Positions 37,001 to 48,613 of a stretch of DNA of 64,000 nt are shown here, piece after piece. The stretch comes from Cricetomys ansorgei (lineage: Eukaryota > Chordata > Mammalia > Rodentia > Nesomyidae), in the NCBI GenBank assembly GCA_026225945.1, contig JAMJFZ010000692.1, forward strand, positions 1 to 64,000. The letters run 5' to 3'. Below the pieces are notes generated by a model. It saw nothing but the letters and a program-made list of their open reading frames with translations, was not told where the DNA came from and made no database searches. Made by a program: the position numbers and the translations under genes. Positions within the stretch are counted from its first letter, which is position 1, and each line of letters begins with the position of its first letter.

Positions 37001-39702
37001 AATCAGGCTTAGAAAGACATAAAGAGAAAGCCAATAAAAACACTTCTCCATGGCCTCTGACAGTAACTGCATCCAGGATCTGCCTTGAGTTCCTGCCCTG
37101 AGACATGGATGGCGCATGGTGGATCATAGGATGACTATTAACTTTACTCCTCTTGTTGAATTTTCTCATTTTTTCATGAAAGCAAGAGAAACCTTAAGTA
37201 AGACAGCATATAATCTAACAATGACACAAACCTAACACAAGACAAGATTTACTTGATCCTGTGCTTTGAAAATCTGAGTCCATGGAAAGTTGATTGTTTA
37301 TGTTCACGCCTCTAATGAGGAAGAACTTCATGTTGCAACTGAGTAGATGTGTTAATTATTTGCTTAGCTGCAGGAAAAGAAAAATAATACCTTGGAAAAG
37401 AAATGTCAGGCAAGGTTCCTTGTCTCCGAGTTTGAGAGAGCGTTCCTCCACTGCAGGAAGCCCTACTTTCAGGAGACCTAGACAGCAGGTCACACTGCCT
37501 CAGCAGTCAGAGAGCAGAGAGCGATGAATGCTTCTGTTCCTCTTCTTTCTGACTGTTCATTTCCTTGGAACCACACCCAATAAATTGGAGTTTCCCAATA
37601 AGGGAGGGTCGTCCTCACTCAAGTGCCCTAATATAGAAACTGTCTTACACTGATGCTAACGGATTTGTTTCTGTTGTGATTTGAACCCCATCAAGTTGAC
37701 AGGATTAAGAATCACCATGAAATCAAATCGCCTCTGCTCAGTAGCCAAAACCCATGGAAGAATGGGTGGAAATTCCAAAAAGGCCCTTCGTGGACACATT
37801 AGCAAAGACCAATCCTTCCTTCTTTACCTCACCACATAGTCTTTTCAAAATTTTAAAACACAGTCTTTGTCTTAGGTCCAGTCGTGATCCACATGAACCT
37901 CTGTATTATGTGCCCTAGTAGTAAGGACATATCTTCATTTAAAGATATTAGAATTAGAAAATAAATTGTTCTATGCTTAAGAACAATTGACCTATTGGAG
38001 ATTCATTTCACTACTCTCAGATTCCTCGGTCTGTGTGCAGTGAGAGCTGTCTCCCAGGATTCCGGAAAACCTCCCAGGAGGGCAAGGCTTCCTGTTGCTT
38101 TGACTGCACTCCTTGCCCAGAGAATGAGATTTCCAATGAGACAGGTAAGTGTCAATCATGCTGAAATTGTTCCCAGCTGTCCACGTCTGCAGTATCTAAG
38201 TAAATGTAAAACATCTGTAAAAGAACTACACAGACAGGCTACTTCCATCCAGCTGTTACTAAATCACAGGTCATTGTTCACTGCATCACCCCATGACACA
38301 GTATAGTCTTGTCTTGAGAGGGAATGCCAAGCTTACTTTATGTTCTTGGTCCATGCTGGGCATGGCTGCCCAGCCGTACACACAGATAGTCAGTCTTCCC
38401 ATCCAGAGTGCTATGCTTCATTACACAGTGGACACTGACATGGACCACACTGAGAACCGACTCAGTTTTCTCCTGTGTTTTCTTATAATGCTTTATAAGT
38501 GTAACAGAAAATACATTGTACTATAGAATAAAGATTTGAGATCAGTAAGAAGCAATCAAATGTTGACATTAACGGGTGAAAAAGGAGAAAAAGAAATATG
38601 TGAGTTTAGAATGATTCTCTAGAAAATGCACCTATGTTTGTACCTGATACAAAATGAACTGGTTCAGATCAGAGGGAAATTAGCGTGTGCTGGGAAGTGG
38701 CTTAGGGTGAAAGAGAAGCTGAGCATGTTCTAATGAGCAAATTCATTTCTACCAGGTATGGATCAGTGTGTGAAGTGTCCAGAAAGTCACTATGCAAACA
38801 CAGAGAAGAACCACTGCCTCCAGAAATCTGTGACATTTCTGACCTACAGTGACCCCTTAGGGAAGGCTCTCTCGTCCATGTCACTGGGATTCTCCTCCCT
38901 CACCATGGTTGTGCTCATGATTTTTCTGAGGCACAGAGACACGCCCATTGTCAAGGCCAATAATCGGTCTCTCAGTTACATCTTGCTCATCACCCTCACC
39001 TTTTGTTTCCTCTCTCCTTTAATATACATTGGTCGTCCTAACACAGCCACCTGTATCCTGCAGCAGAACGCATTTGGGCTTCTGTTCACTGTGGCTCTCT
39101 CCACTGTGTTGGCCAAAACTCTGACTGTAGTCATGGCCTTCAGAGCCACTGCTCTAAGAAGCATGATGAGGTGGATAATGATATCAAGAGTTTCTAACAA
39201 AATCATCCCTCTCTGCACCATGATCCAGATCCTACTCTCTGGAATGTGGCTGGCAAACTCTCCTCCCTTCCTCGACACAGATGCTCACTCTGAACACGGA
39301 CACATCATCATCGTGTGCAACAAGGGCTCCGCTCTTGCCTTCCACTGTGTCCTGGGATACCTGGGACTCCTGGCCCTAGGGAGCTATGCTATGGCTTTCC
39401 TGTCCAGGAATCTGCCTGACACCTTCAATGAAGCCAAGTTCCTGGCTTTCAGCATGCTGGTGTTCTGCAGTGTCTGGGTCACCTTCCTCCCTGTCTACCA
39501 CAGCACCAAGGGGAAGGTCATGGTGGCTCTGGAAGTCTTCTCCATCTTGGCTTCCAGTGCAGGCCTCCTGGGCCTCATCTTTGCCCCAAAGTGCTACATC
39601 ATTTTATTGAGGCCAGATTTGAATTCAACTGATTGCATCAGGATCAAAACAATGTCTAGAAAAAAAAAAATTCCCCTGAAACTCAACTCATATGTTTCTT
39701 AA
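27020..39702 (+). CDS. Vomeronasal type-2 receptor C, intact six-exon gene
   Basis: A predicted class C GPCR for pheromone or peptide cues in basal vomeronasal neurons. CDS join: 27020-27231, 34241-34532, 34897-35700, 36351-36578, 38021-38144, 38756-39702 (2607 bases, 868 residues), with all introns GT-AG and all frames open. Residues about 1-18 are a signal peptide. Residues about 25-510 are the Venus-flytrap domain (YQNVLAMRFAIEEVNNNPHLLPN, LSFGPFDSILSD, YNAVYAVAHSLHEM). About 513-580 is the cysteine-rich linker (VCSESC..CCFDCTPCPENEISNETG). About 588-845 is the 7TM with DTPIVKANNRSLSYILLITL and [11 protein letters not shown]. The length is usual for the family. Start: this ATG directly precedes the hydrophobic core; the in-frame ATG at 26960 would add 20 polar residues. 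The tail is eight or so residues longer than in B or D. Being intact supports function, but expression is unknown. Confidence 0.93.
27320..27345 (+). repeat. (CCCTAT)n short tandem repeat, C copy only
   Basis: About four units of CCCTAT in intron 1 of C. D has a single 'ccctgtctatc' and B 'ccctgtccacc' at this point, so the expansion is private to C. Confidence 0.85.
28047..28094. repeat. (AT)n microsatellite
   Basis: Alternating AT, interrupted once by 'atgtat', in intron 1 of C. Shorter versions lie at about 10041-10057 in B and about 43158-43181 in D. Confidence 0.95.
29450..30750 (-). mobile_element. L1 3' UTR, antisense, in intron 1 of C
   Basis: The same insertion as 11440-12745 in B and 44550-45845 in D, with a T-rich left end and the ORF2 C-terminal complement at the right end ('ctgggtcatctcactcaaaa'). 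Present in all three, so it predates the duplications. Confidence 0.8.
32090..33520 (+). mobile_element. LTR-like block in intron 1 of C
   Basis: Copy of the block at 14075-15500. The downstream TATA of B is degraded here ('acattacataaaaagc' at about 33172-33187), but AATAAA at 33504-33509 remains. The upstream 'tttatataatgc' is also altered. The 137-codon minus frame at 32720-33133 is identical in D only because the DNA is, and it is broken in B. Confidence 0.45.
34241..34532 (+). CDS. V2R C exon 2 (Venus-flytrap lobe 1)
   Basis: Acceptor 'ttctattcag', donor 'ccacag|gtgagg'; 292 bases, phase 2 to 0. It encodes TYQNVLAMRFAIEEVNNNP and an NVNATPNYSC stretch with candidate N-glycosylation sites, ending IYKFPQ. 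B and D keep it open. Confidence 0.93.
34897..35700 (+). CDS. V2R C exon 3 (main ligand-binding exon)
   Basis: 268 codons, phase 0 at both ends, donor 'ctggcag|gtaatg'. It encodes LSFGPFDSILSDQGRF, LHFQWTWVGLFI, LHGALIFSHHHGEI and YNAVYAVAHSLHEM, all typical of V2R exon 3. This exon carries the disabling lesions in both B and D. Confidence 0.94.
36351..36578 (+). CDS. V2R C exon 4
   Basis: 76 codons, acceptor 'tctcttttag', donor 'acagag|gtgggt', phase 0. It encodes LHPFLKNAQLTNPAG to YDIINFWNFPKGL and ends WATGFTE, the end of the flytrap domain. Confidence 0.93.
38021..38144 (+). CDS. V2R C exon 5 (cysteine-rich linker)
   Basis: 124 bases, acceptor 'ctactctcag', donor 'gacag|gtaagt', phase 0 to 1. 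It encodes IPRSVCSESCLPGFRK and CCFDCTPCPENEISNET, the linker that couples ligand binding to the 7TM domain. Confidence 0.94.
38756..39702 (+). CDS. V2R C exon 6 (7TM domain and tail)
   Basis: Acceptor 'ctaccag'; 947 bases to a TAA at 39700-39702. It encodes MDQCVKCPESHYAN, seven helices and [10 protein letters not shown]. An A-run near 39659-39670 differs in length from the other copies, so the reading frame passes their stop and adds an IPLKLNSYVS-type end. Confidence 0.94.
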
Positions 39703-41154
39703 AATAAATAGATACCTTGAATTTCTTTTGCACCAGTTGAGCAGTTACGTTAGGCTATCATTTGACATTTGATGGCATGAATTACTGGTATTTCTAATTA
39801 CTTTAGTCTCATTTCATTGTGTAGCCATCAGCCTTTTAAATTTTGAAATACATGCTGCATTTCGTGTCCTCTCACTACACAAGCTGTTCCTATTACATAA
39901 CAACTAATTTGATCATGAAAGGCAAATGTGCACAGACTTCCTCTGGATTGCTCAAGTATTTTCCTGAACTGAAAACTCATTTCTAATAAAGATTCGTTTT
40001 ATCTATCAATCAGTGGAGACTCACAGATTCCAGGCTCACATATGCCATCGATAAGGTTTTCAAACTCACTCTATATCTTTGCTTTCAAACATATGAAATG
40101 TGCGCCAATATATCCATTCTATTCCAAAACTTTAAGACATTTCAGTAATGGAGGAGCTTCTTACATTGGTGCTCTTCCTGTGGATGAATCTAAATCACTG
40201 TAATTTACTCCGTGCTCCGTGAAGACCTTGGGCAGTGTGCAGGCTGTGGGTGAGGTGTGCGCAGGTCTCCATCTGCATGAGCACAGACAGGGTTCTGCGT
40301 GTGCCCTGTGTAAACCTCAGCAGAGCGTCTACTCGGCGACACGCTGTGCGTGAGGAAAACTAAACACAGTAGCGTTTCATTGTCTTTAAAAGTGAAAAGA
40401 AGTTCGATGCTTTGAGAGAAGCATTTCTTAAGACACAGCTAAAGCATTAAAATGAACGTGTCGTGCATGGGTAGAAAGACTGTAACCTGGGACCCTAGAG
40501 CAGAAATTAAAATCCAATGCGAGAAACACATTTCTCCACTTGTCTCGCTGCGTGTGGGGTCCGTAAGGTCACCACACTCTGCATGCTGTAGTCGAGAGGG
40601 TTGACCCCGCCCCCTGAATCCTGTTCCTGGCAATGATGGCCCCCAACTACCATTCCAACAGCACTTTCTCCTCGATGGATCAATAGCCACACTTCATAAA
40701 AGACTCACCAATAAGATCACTTCCAGGGGTTGCCTTTCACAGCCAAGGACTCCTGCCCTGTTCGTCAAGTGGCAGACAGCTACTGAGATCCATCAAATGT
40801 GTCCTGACCAAGCGAGGGTTTGGGTCAACAGACACGTGATCTAGGCCCTTCTATCCCTCACTCTGCGTCCTGTAATTTCTTCTCCTGTGTGTAATCTCTC
40901 ATTGTTGGGAGACCTGGAAGCAAGGACTCAACTTCCTAGATCTAGACACTAAAGGGACCCAGGAGAGTGGACATTCCTGGGAGCTATGAGTTACAGTGGG
41001 AACACACTAAATATTTACAGGTCACCAATCCCTACAGTGTCAGTTTCAAATACTGGCATATCTAAGAGGCTGTCTTTTGTAGTGTGCATAAAATTGATTC
41101 AATAAAAATGTGGATTCCACCTAACCATTCTCAGAACTCACTATTCTTGCTAGA
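39703..41154. other. 3' flank of C and C-D spacer
   Basis: 39703-40030 is homologous to the 3' flank of D and holds the likely poly(A) signal. 40200-40900 is richer in CpG than its surroundings but no exon, open frame or known repeat could be supported there. Confidence 0.4.
39985..39990 (+). terminator. Candidate poly(A) signal of V2R C
   Basis: AATAAA in 'tctaataaagattc', 283 bases after the stop. The same word in the same context lies at the matching place behind D. An earlier AATAAA at 39703-39708 abuts the stop codon and is a less likely site. Confidence 0.5.
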
Positions 41155-41390
41155 AATGGGGGAAAAGACCAGGTTCTTCGTGTTAGTTCAGTGGGTAAAG
41201 GCATTAGCTACTGCACATGAAGTCATAAGATACACCTCTGGGAAACCATACGGCAGAAAAAAGTGAACCAACTCTTACTGAGCATCCTCCAATATTTGCA
41301 CATGCATGTCTTGGCAATCATGCCTGCATACACACATGTGTGTGCATATGCATACACACACACACATACACACACATACCTGTAAATGTA
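41155..41390 (+). repeat. B3 SINE with CA-repeat tail
   Basis: 'cagtgggtaaaggcattagc' is a B3 A/B-box-like start, followed by 'gaaccaactcttactgagca' and 'catgcatgtcttggcaatcatg'. It ends in an alternating CA stretch at about 41353-41380. Confidence 0.65.
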
Positions 41391-41409
41391 TAAATATACG
41401 AATAGACTG

Positions 41410-42142
41410 ATAAACTCTATATAAAAGAGCAATAGGAAGTTGACAGCTCAGATACAAACTAGAGTCTTTATTTCTGAATGGAAAGAAAGCTATTCAGTTG
41501 GAATTGATGAATTCAGAAGGATCTCCGATGACCAGACATGAAACTTTCTGTAAAGTGGAGCATCCACATGTGTGGGTTACATTGATATGCGCAGCCACAA
41601 GAAGGAATTTTCTATGAATCCTGAAGACCATGTCTAGTAAAACAAGCTCTGGTGGTCTTCAGTTGTAGACAGCATGAGGCCCTACCGTTGCGACAGGCCA
41701 TCTCTCACATGTGCCGTATCTACTCTTTGCTTTTTCACCTGTCATGGCGTGCGCTGGTGTAACATACTTGCATCACCCTAAACAGCTTTTTCATCAGAAG
41801 TTTCATAGTTCAGACATATTCCCAAAGCATTATGGAAACTTCATGCCTTGGGACTGGCTCTCTGTGGTCTTGGCTGAAAGTGCGCTGCTGTGAGGATCTA
41901 CAAACATATTTTTCATCTTGTTATTTTATTCTGAATGAAGAGCCTCAGATGCATAGCCTGAGGAAGAAAGCATTTCAGAATTCCACGGGGGATTCAGGGG
42001 TTTGCCCAGAAGCAAATCTGGGCAATTCGAATGATAGCTTCAGTCATCAATAAAACTTAGAACTCACAGGCACACAAAAGCTTTGCATACACACTGTGGA
42101 GCCCTCTCCACCAGGCTCATGGTTCACAGAGCTTCTGTTAGC
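41410..42142 (+). promoter_or_regulatory. 5' flank / likely promoter and 5' UTR region of V2R D
   Basis: A TATA-like 'ctatataaaagagcaat' at about 41419-41435 is kept as in B. From 41410 to about 41880 the flank differs clearly from B and C. From about 41885 to the ATG it becomes nearly identical to B. Function is inferred from position only. Confidence 0.35.
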
Positions 42143-44549
42143 ATGATTTTGTCTTGGATTTCTATCTCCTGCTTCCTGCAGAGTGCGTTTCTCCTTTGTT
42201 CCCAGACCATCGTAGACTGCTTACATAGAAGACGTTATCATTCATACCATGAAGGAAACGTGGTGATTGCTGGTTTTTTCCCTACTTACACGATGATCCC
42301 AAAGAAGAAAACAGTTGATTGGAGAACAGGGCATTATTCCAGTGAGTGGGAAGTCCAGTAAGTTTCTTTTCATTTATTACTTTTCCAAAATTGGCATTCG
42401 TGTACTAAGGAAGTGTTGGTTCAAAAACATGCCCTATTTTGATTTCCCTGTCTATCACTCCTAGATGTCTTCTGTAACTTGCCTGCTTATTAACTCGTCT
42501 AGTTCTATCAAAGGGGAAGATGACTAGGGATTTCATTCATTTGACTTCCCATGTCTGACACTGGACATTTACCCAGCTTCTCTATCATGTCATGAGTCCT
42601 TGAAATATGAATGTTTTCGATGTTAGCTCTGTTGGAGAAGGATAATACAATAAAAATGATTTCTAGAGATCTAGCTGTGCTCCTATATAAAAGGATGATG
42701 GCATTGGAATTGGTAAGCATGAATTTCCCCAGTGGATGCTGGAGTGACCAGTGTGCCCTGTGTCAGCTGCTGCTGCAGACATTGGAGCATGACGTTAGCA
42801 TCACACTCTGGGACTTGCTCTCTCCTTTATCAATGCAGTCACCTGTGATGTTGTGTATGTTTGTCTTCTATTATTTCATCTCAATAAATTATATCAGGTT
42901 TACATGTTTCCTTAAAGTTTGCAATACGTATTTTCTGATTAAAATGAATGTGTTCATTGCACACATTGATGGTCATGAAGACCTTGAAGGGGTGCTTTTT
43001 TGAGCAGTCTCTGCTGTTCATACTTAAGGAGTACTATTGGACAAGTCTGCTCTATATTTCTTTGGTATTCATTAAGTAAATTGGCATTTGTCAGTGTATG
43101 AAGTTAGTCAGGAGTATTTTATCCTAGGAAGACATCCCTAAAGCTGAGGGATCCACACAAATACATATATATATGTATATATCAATTCCGGAGTGAGGGA
43201 TAAGGAATATGTGTTATGTGAATTTAGAAAGAAGTTTGGAGAAAATGTTTCATATTACTAAAAATGTACACAGGTGTTCTGAGGCATGACTGTCAAGCTG
43301 GCAGTGTTGTGTCTTTACTAAATGTGGTTGTGGAGTAAGGCAGTAACTCAGAGACAGAGAGTGAGAGAAAATGTTTTACGGTGAAAATCACCTGAAGTTA
43401 ATGCTCTCTTAAGAGAGGCAGCCCTAAATTGGTAAATCAAAGATAGCCACAATCACACAGTGTGCTATCTACATGAAATATACCATGGCAGATTTGATCG
43501 GACTCAGGTGTCATATTTGCCTTTAAGGGTGAATACAAAGTTGTCTTCCATGGTGCAGAGTGTTTCTGCACCTTGCATGCTGAAAATAAATTCCACCTAG
43601 CAGACAATTCTTCTTGTTCCTCCTTGTTCTGCTCTCTTGTCACACTAGCTCAGCATGCACCAGTGTCATATGACCTCAGCATATGACAGCCGATACCTGG
43701 AACAAACATGTTTACAAGAGATTTCAGTGGCTGGCATGTCCAGTGTGCATGAGAGAAAGGCATTTCAAAGAAAGATTTCGCATGTACTGGAGTCAAAATG
43801 AAATCAGAATAAGTTCGTAGCTAGTAAAAATTTGCCCATAAATATTAGTTAACATGTTCGATCTATGCAGCACATTTTCAAAATACACTATTTGTAGAGA
43901 AGGGAGTCCATGAAGGAATGTGTTCTTCAAGGCTGAACACTGCTTTTCTGCTTTTCATTAAATCTTTTTTATACTTGTGAAGGCTATGTATGTTGACTTT
44001 GTGGAAATGATTGTTCTTTCTCCCCAGTTAAACTTACTCACACTATAAATCTATCTTAATTCCTTCAAGTACTTCAGATCACGTTCTATACGGCTAACAT
44101 TTTCTGCCAGACAAATTTTTTCTGTGATTCAATTTTCTAGTTGGATTTTACTTTCCTGATTTCATAATAAGGGAGATGGCAAACGGGCGGTGGATAGGCA
44201 CATAATGTCACATATACATACCTCAGCTGATGGAAGCACATTACTGTACAGAATTACATTGTTCAGGCTGGGGAACACATTAAAGTCTTTTCTGCATGAT
44301 GGCAGACATCCAACCACAACAACAATTACATCAGATTCTCTTGTTGTATGTCGGAGTAATTGTTCTTCATACTTATTTAAATAAAGTACCATTTGAAATA
44401 TCAGAATTGTTCTTCGCGAATTACATGTGCGTTATATGCCAGGGTCATGATAACCTGGGATTTTAATATTTTTTCTATTTTACTGGATATATTTCTCGTA
44501 TTGAGTATTTGAATGTTAACACATATAAATCTGCTGTTGGTGATGGTGT

Positions 44550-45845
44550 TTTTATTTTGTTTTGCTTTGTTTTCTGTCTTTTGTGTTTTTTGGTTTTCTT
44601 GGATGAAGGGCATTTAATTCTTCTTCTTTCATATATTTCATGTTAGCACCCCTCCTACCCTCCCTCCGTCCCTCCCAGCTCCCCATCCTCCCTCTCCTCT
44701 TATTATACATCCTCCCTATCCAAGGTGACTCATATCCCTTCCTCCCCTCTCCCCATAGAGGAGAGCCATCCACCTGGGTCACCACTCAAACAGAACACAA
44801 CAAATGGAAAAAGACCAGACACAAGTCTCCACTTGGAGGGTGGATCAGGCAACACAGCTGGAGGAAATGGGTCCCAGGGGCAGGCAAATCATCAGAGAAC
44901 ACCCCCATACACTCTAGCCTGCAGGTTCTCTGCAAGAACCCCAATCCAGACAACCACATGTCAGATCTAGGCTCCCTGTCTTCCACTTCAGGCTCTGAGG
45001 GACCCCATGACTGCTGATTCCTTGACTCAGTGGGGACTGCTCTCCAGATGCCCCTACCATCTCTGATCCTGAAATGCCTCCCCCATCCCTCTTCTGTGAG
45101 TTTCCCAGAGCTCTGAATGATGTTTGACCCTGGGCCTCTGAATCTACTCCCATCAGCTGCTGGAAGAAGCCTCTCTGATAGAGATTGGACTAGGTACTGA
45201 TGATCTATGAGGACAGGCTATCGTTAGACATAGTCTTCTGAGTCTCCATCTCTAGTTCCTGGTCTATCCCTTAGGATCAGGCATGGGTTCTCTCTTTTGT
45301 CATGCGGTTCTTCTTCCTGTGCAGTGTCCCAGTGGTTCCAATTGAAAGAATGGGTTATAGGTCAATTGTTTAGTTGCTCGGGGTGTGTCCCAACCCCTCC
45401 CTGGGAGCCTGGGAGGCTACAGGAGAAGTCCTGTCCAGGTTCACAGTCCCCCATTCTTGAGGGTCTCACCAAGTTTTCCATCATGAGCTCCAGTGAGCTT
45501 CCACTTTCTTTGGGCTCCAAACTCCCTGGAATGTCCTCCAGTTCCAGATGTCCCCACATATCCTCCCTCCAGTCCTCTGTCCACACTTGGCCTCCCCTCC
45601 TGACCCCCGACCCACCAACATCATCTGTTCCAAGTCTCCCTACACACCAAGGCATTACCCAGGTCACAAGTGAGCCCCTCCATGATGTTCCCTCTCTGGG
45701 TCTCTGGATTGCAGAGCCTTTGTCCTTTGCTTATAGGTTAATAACCTCTTATTAATGAGGACATCAAATTTGTCTGTCTGGACTGGGTCATCTCACTCAA
45801 AATCATTTTTTCTAGTTCCATTTATTTGCCAGAGAAATTCACTGT
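44550..45845 (-). mobile_element. L1 3' UTR, antisense, in intron 1 of D
   Basis: Almost identical to 29450-30750 in C, at an offset of 15,093. Differences seen include one base gained near 44907 and one lost near 45453. Confidence 0.8.
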
Positions 45846-47184
45846 TGTTTGAAAATGTTTTATCTAAAATATGTTAATATTTTAATTTTTATTTAAAACT
45901 TGATTTAAATAATTGTTCAATATATTTTAGAAATGTTTTACTATGTGATATTTGCTTTAAATGCTTTGAAACTTCATGTGGAAGGATTATAGAAAATGAA
46001 CTTTCACTTCTTTAAGTCTATCAAGCTTTGTTAAAATTCTTCCATCTTCACATATATCCATAATCAACAAATAAAGGAAAAAGGTTAATTATGCTACAGC
46101 ATACTCCTTGAGGAGCAACTCAGACTCACGGGGATTTGATTTTCCCTGAAAAAATCAAAGGATTATGCATATGTCAAATTGTAGAGTGACTCACCTCCAT
46201 TAATGTTAGTTGGAAAACTAAAATGTTCACTGCGTCACATCTGCTCCTGAGTGTAAATGATGTGATGCAGACACCCTAGCAATCTATGCAGGATGATTCT
46301 CAGTTCCCATCCTTTCCTACGGACAAGTAGGCAGACTGGTGCCATCGTGGCCTTACTGAAATTTTCACAATTATTTCTCAAAAACACATAATAGAAAAGC
46401 AGTGTTCCGGGAACTGTTTTCACTAACATTTTAGATTTTCACACCTCGTCAGACAACTTATTAGAAAATGGGCTCAGCTCTGGGCCTTCTAGCTACAGTG
46501 GTCAGACAAGCACCAACCAGGCAGAGTTTTGTCAGTGACCAGCTGTGAAGCAGACTCATTTATGATTTATCTGGTTTTTGTCAGGGCTAAGGGAACAGGG
46601 AGCAGCCAAACTCCACTCTCAGGGTGAGAATTCCTGATTCCAAGCAAGCTTCGGTTCCATGCTATCCAGAACTATTAACATAAATACTAAACCTTGGTTT
46701 GCTATCCCATAAACTTTTGCCACAGTTCCACCACTATATAATGAGGAATATTGCTAGTGCAGATTGAATGGTTTGTAGCTGATTGATCCTGATTTTCACT
46801 TTCCACACGTGGTGGCATGCTTATCAACTCCAACACGATGAGCGCTGGTCAGTAAGGGAGAAACCTCGAGCTCGGCAATAGAATGAATTCTCCATGTTCA
46901 AGATACAACTGAGTGCTGCCTTCAGTAATTTAGTTGTGACTCTGGAGTGTGGCCCATAACACTGGCAATAGCTGGAATTTGGCAGGGAGTCCACGCAGCC
47001 CTTCGCCCAACATCACAAGATGCTACTTATTACATTTAATGGGGTTTGTTCTTGGCAGCACGTCTGGTTGAGGAACTTTCTCTGCTTATCTCTGGGGACT
47101 CTAACTGAAATTTTTCTCACATGTGTGTATGTTTGAAGAATACTTCTACAATAAGACTCTGTGTGACTTTTCCCCATAGGCACC

Positions 47185-48613
47185 CATTATCCCGCCTACC
47201 ATTCTTGGTTCACAGCCTCCTCTTTTCTAATTATTCTTTTATCCTGTAGCAGCACACCTACTTAGTTAGTCAGCAAAGAAGAGGGGGAGGAGCTTTCATA
47301 GGTGCAAACCCTGCCAGACCCATCAGGGGAACCACTACCATAGCAAGACCATCCTGGACAGGGGAACCCACCCTGTTCATCTCAGGGGGGTTTACTGACC
47401 CTAAGCTCCTCGGGTGTTCTATTGGTGGCATTGGCAGTTAATGAGCAGTCAGACATCTTTTATATAATGCTGGGCCCCTACACAGCAGCTGCTTGGGACC
47501 CCTTGTCTGTGGAGACCTCCGCCTCTTGCATGCCCCTCTATACTTATCCCCAGACCTCTCAGTGATCCATTGCTGAGACTCTGTGGACAGCTCCTAATGA
47601 AGAGAGCTCCACCTCAGCCCAGCCACCTTGCCATGCACAATCCTCCCACAGGTGCCTAGCAGTCAAGCTGCTTGAGACAGCTGCCATGGACTGTTTCATG
47701 GTGGACATGGCAGGCAGCCTGGGGAGCAGGCAGGTCAGGTCAGAGCATGAGGCAAACCAAGCTCACTATTGGACATGCTGCCTGCTTCAGGTTCCAGGCT
47801 CAAAATGGCACCTCACTTTTTCTGCCAGGGAACAAAGCTGACTATCCCCAGCAGACTAGCTCCTCCTGCTTTTAGCTGCCCCTCAGAGCTGCTGCTTGCC
47901 TCCCTCAACAGGCTGCTGGGGATACAGGTGAACTGGGCACCTCTTGTGCCCACCATGAAACCCAAATGGTGCTGAGAACCAAGTTGAACCAATGTATATC
48001 TCATTTGAAGGAGTCTGGCTAAGCAAGGCTGGGGAACTCTGGACCTTGATCCCTGGATTGGAAAGCTTCCCCAGGGGACTGTCAGGAACCCCACTCTCAT
48101 CAGGCTGCAGGGAACTCTGACCTGGCAGTGCAGCACAGAAGTGACCCCAGCTAATACAAATGGCCCTATGCTGGGCCCCTCAACCCTCTCCAGACTTGCC
48201 AAATAAGGGCAAAAAAATCCCACCAATCACTGGCTACCCTGCATGCCTGTGCCACCTCAGGGACATTACATAAAAAGCAGCCTTCTGGACTCTGCTCACA
48301 TCATGGTAGGCTGAAGCTTTGACTGCTGCCTTACCCCCAAGTGGAGGCAGCCACGGAGAGAAGAAGCAAGAAGAACAATTCAGCTGAGGCAGATGCAAAA
48401 AAAACACCTGAGCTTAGCCAGGGATATTCCCTTCAGAGCTGCAGCACTGAGGACACCTTCCCCACCTCAGAGCTGTGTGGTCAGGGCTTCCCGAATGTCA
48501 GGGGGCCCTTCCGTTGGGAACACCTTCCACACCTCACAGCTGTATTGTCCTTGGGCTCTTGAATGCCAGGCCACTTTTCCATCTCTGTTAAACCTCAATA
48601 AACCCTAACACTT
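47185..48613 (+). mobile_element. LTR-like block in intron 1 of D
   Basis: The copy of 32090-33520 at an offset of 15,093. AATAAA is at 48597-48602. Essentially identical to C ('gacccatcagg' here against 'gacccagcagg' near 32227). Confidence 0.45.
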
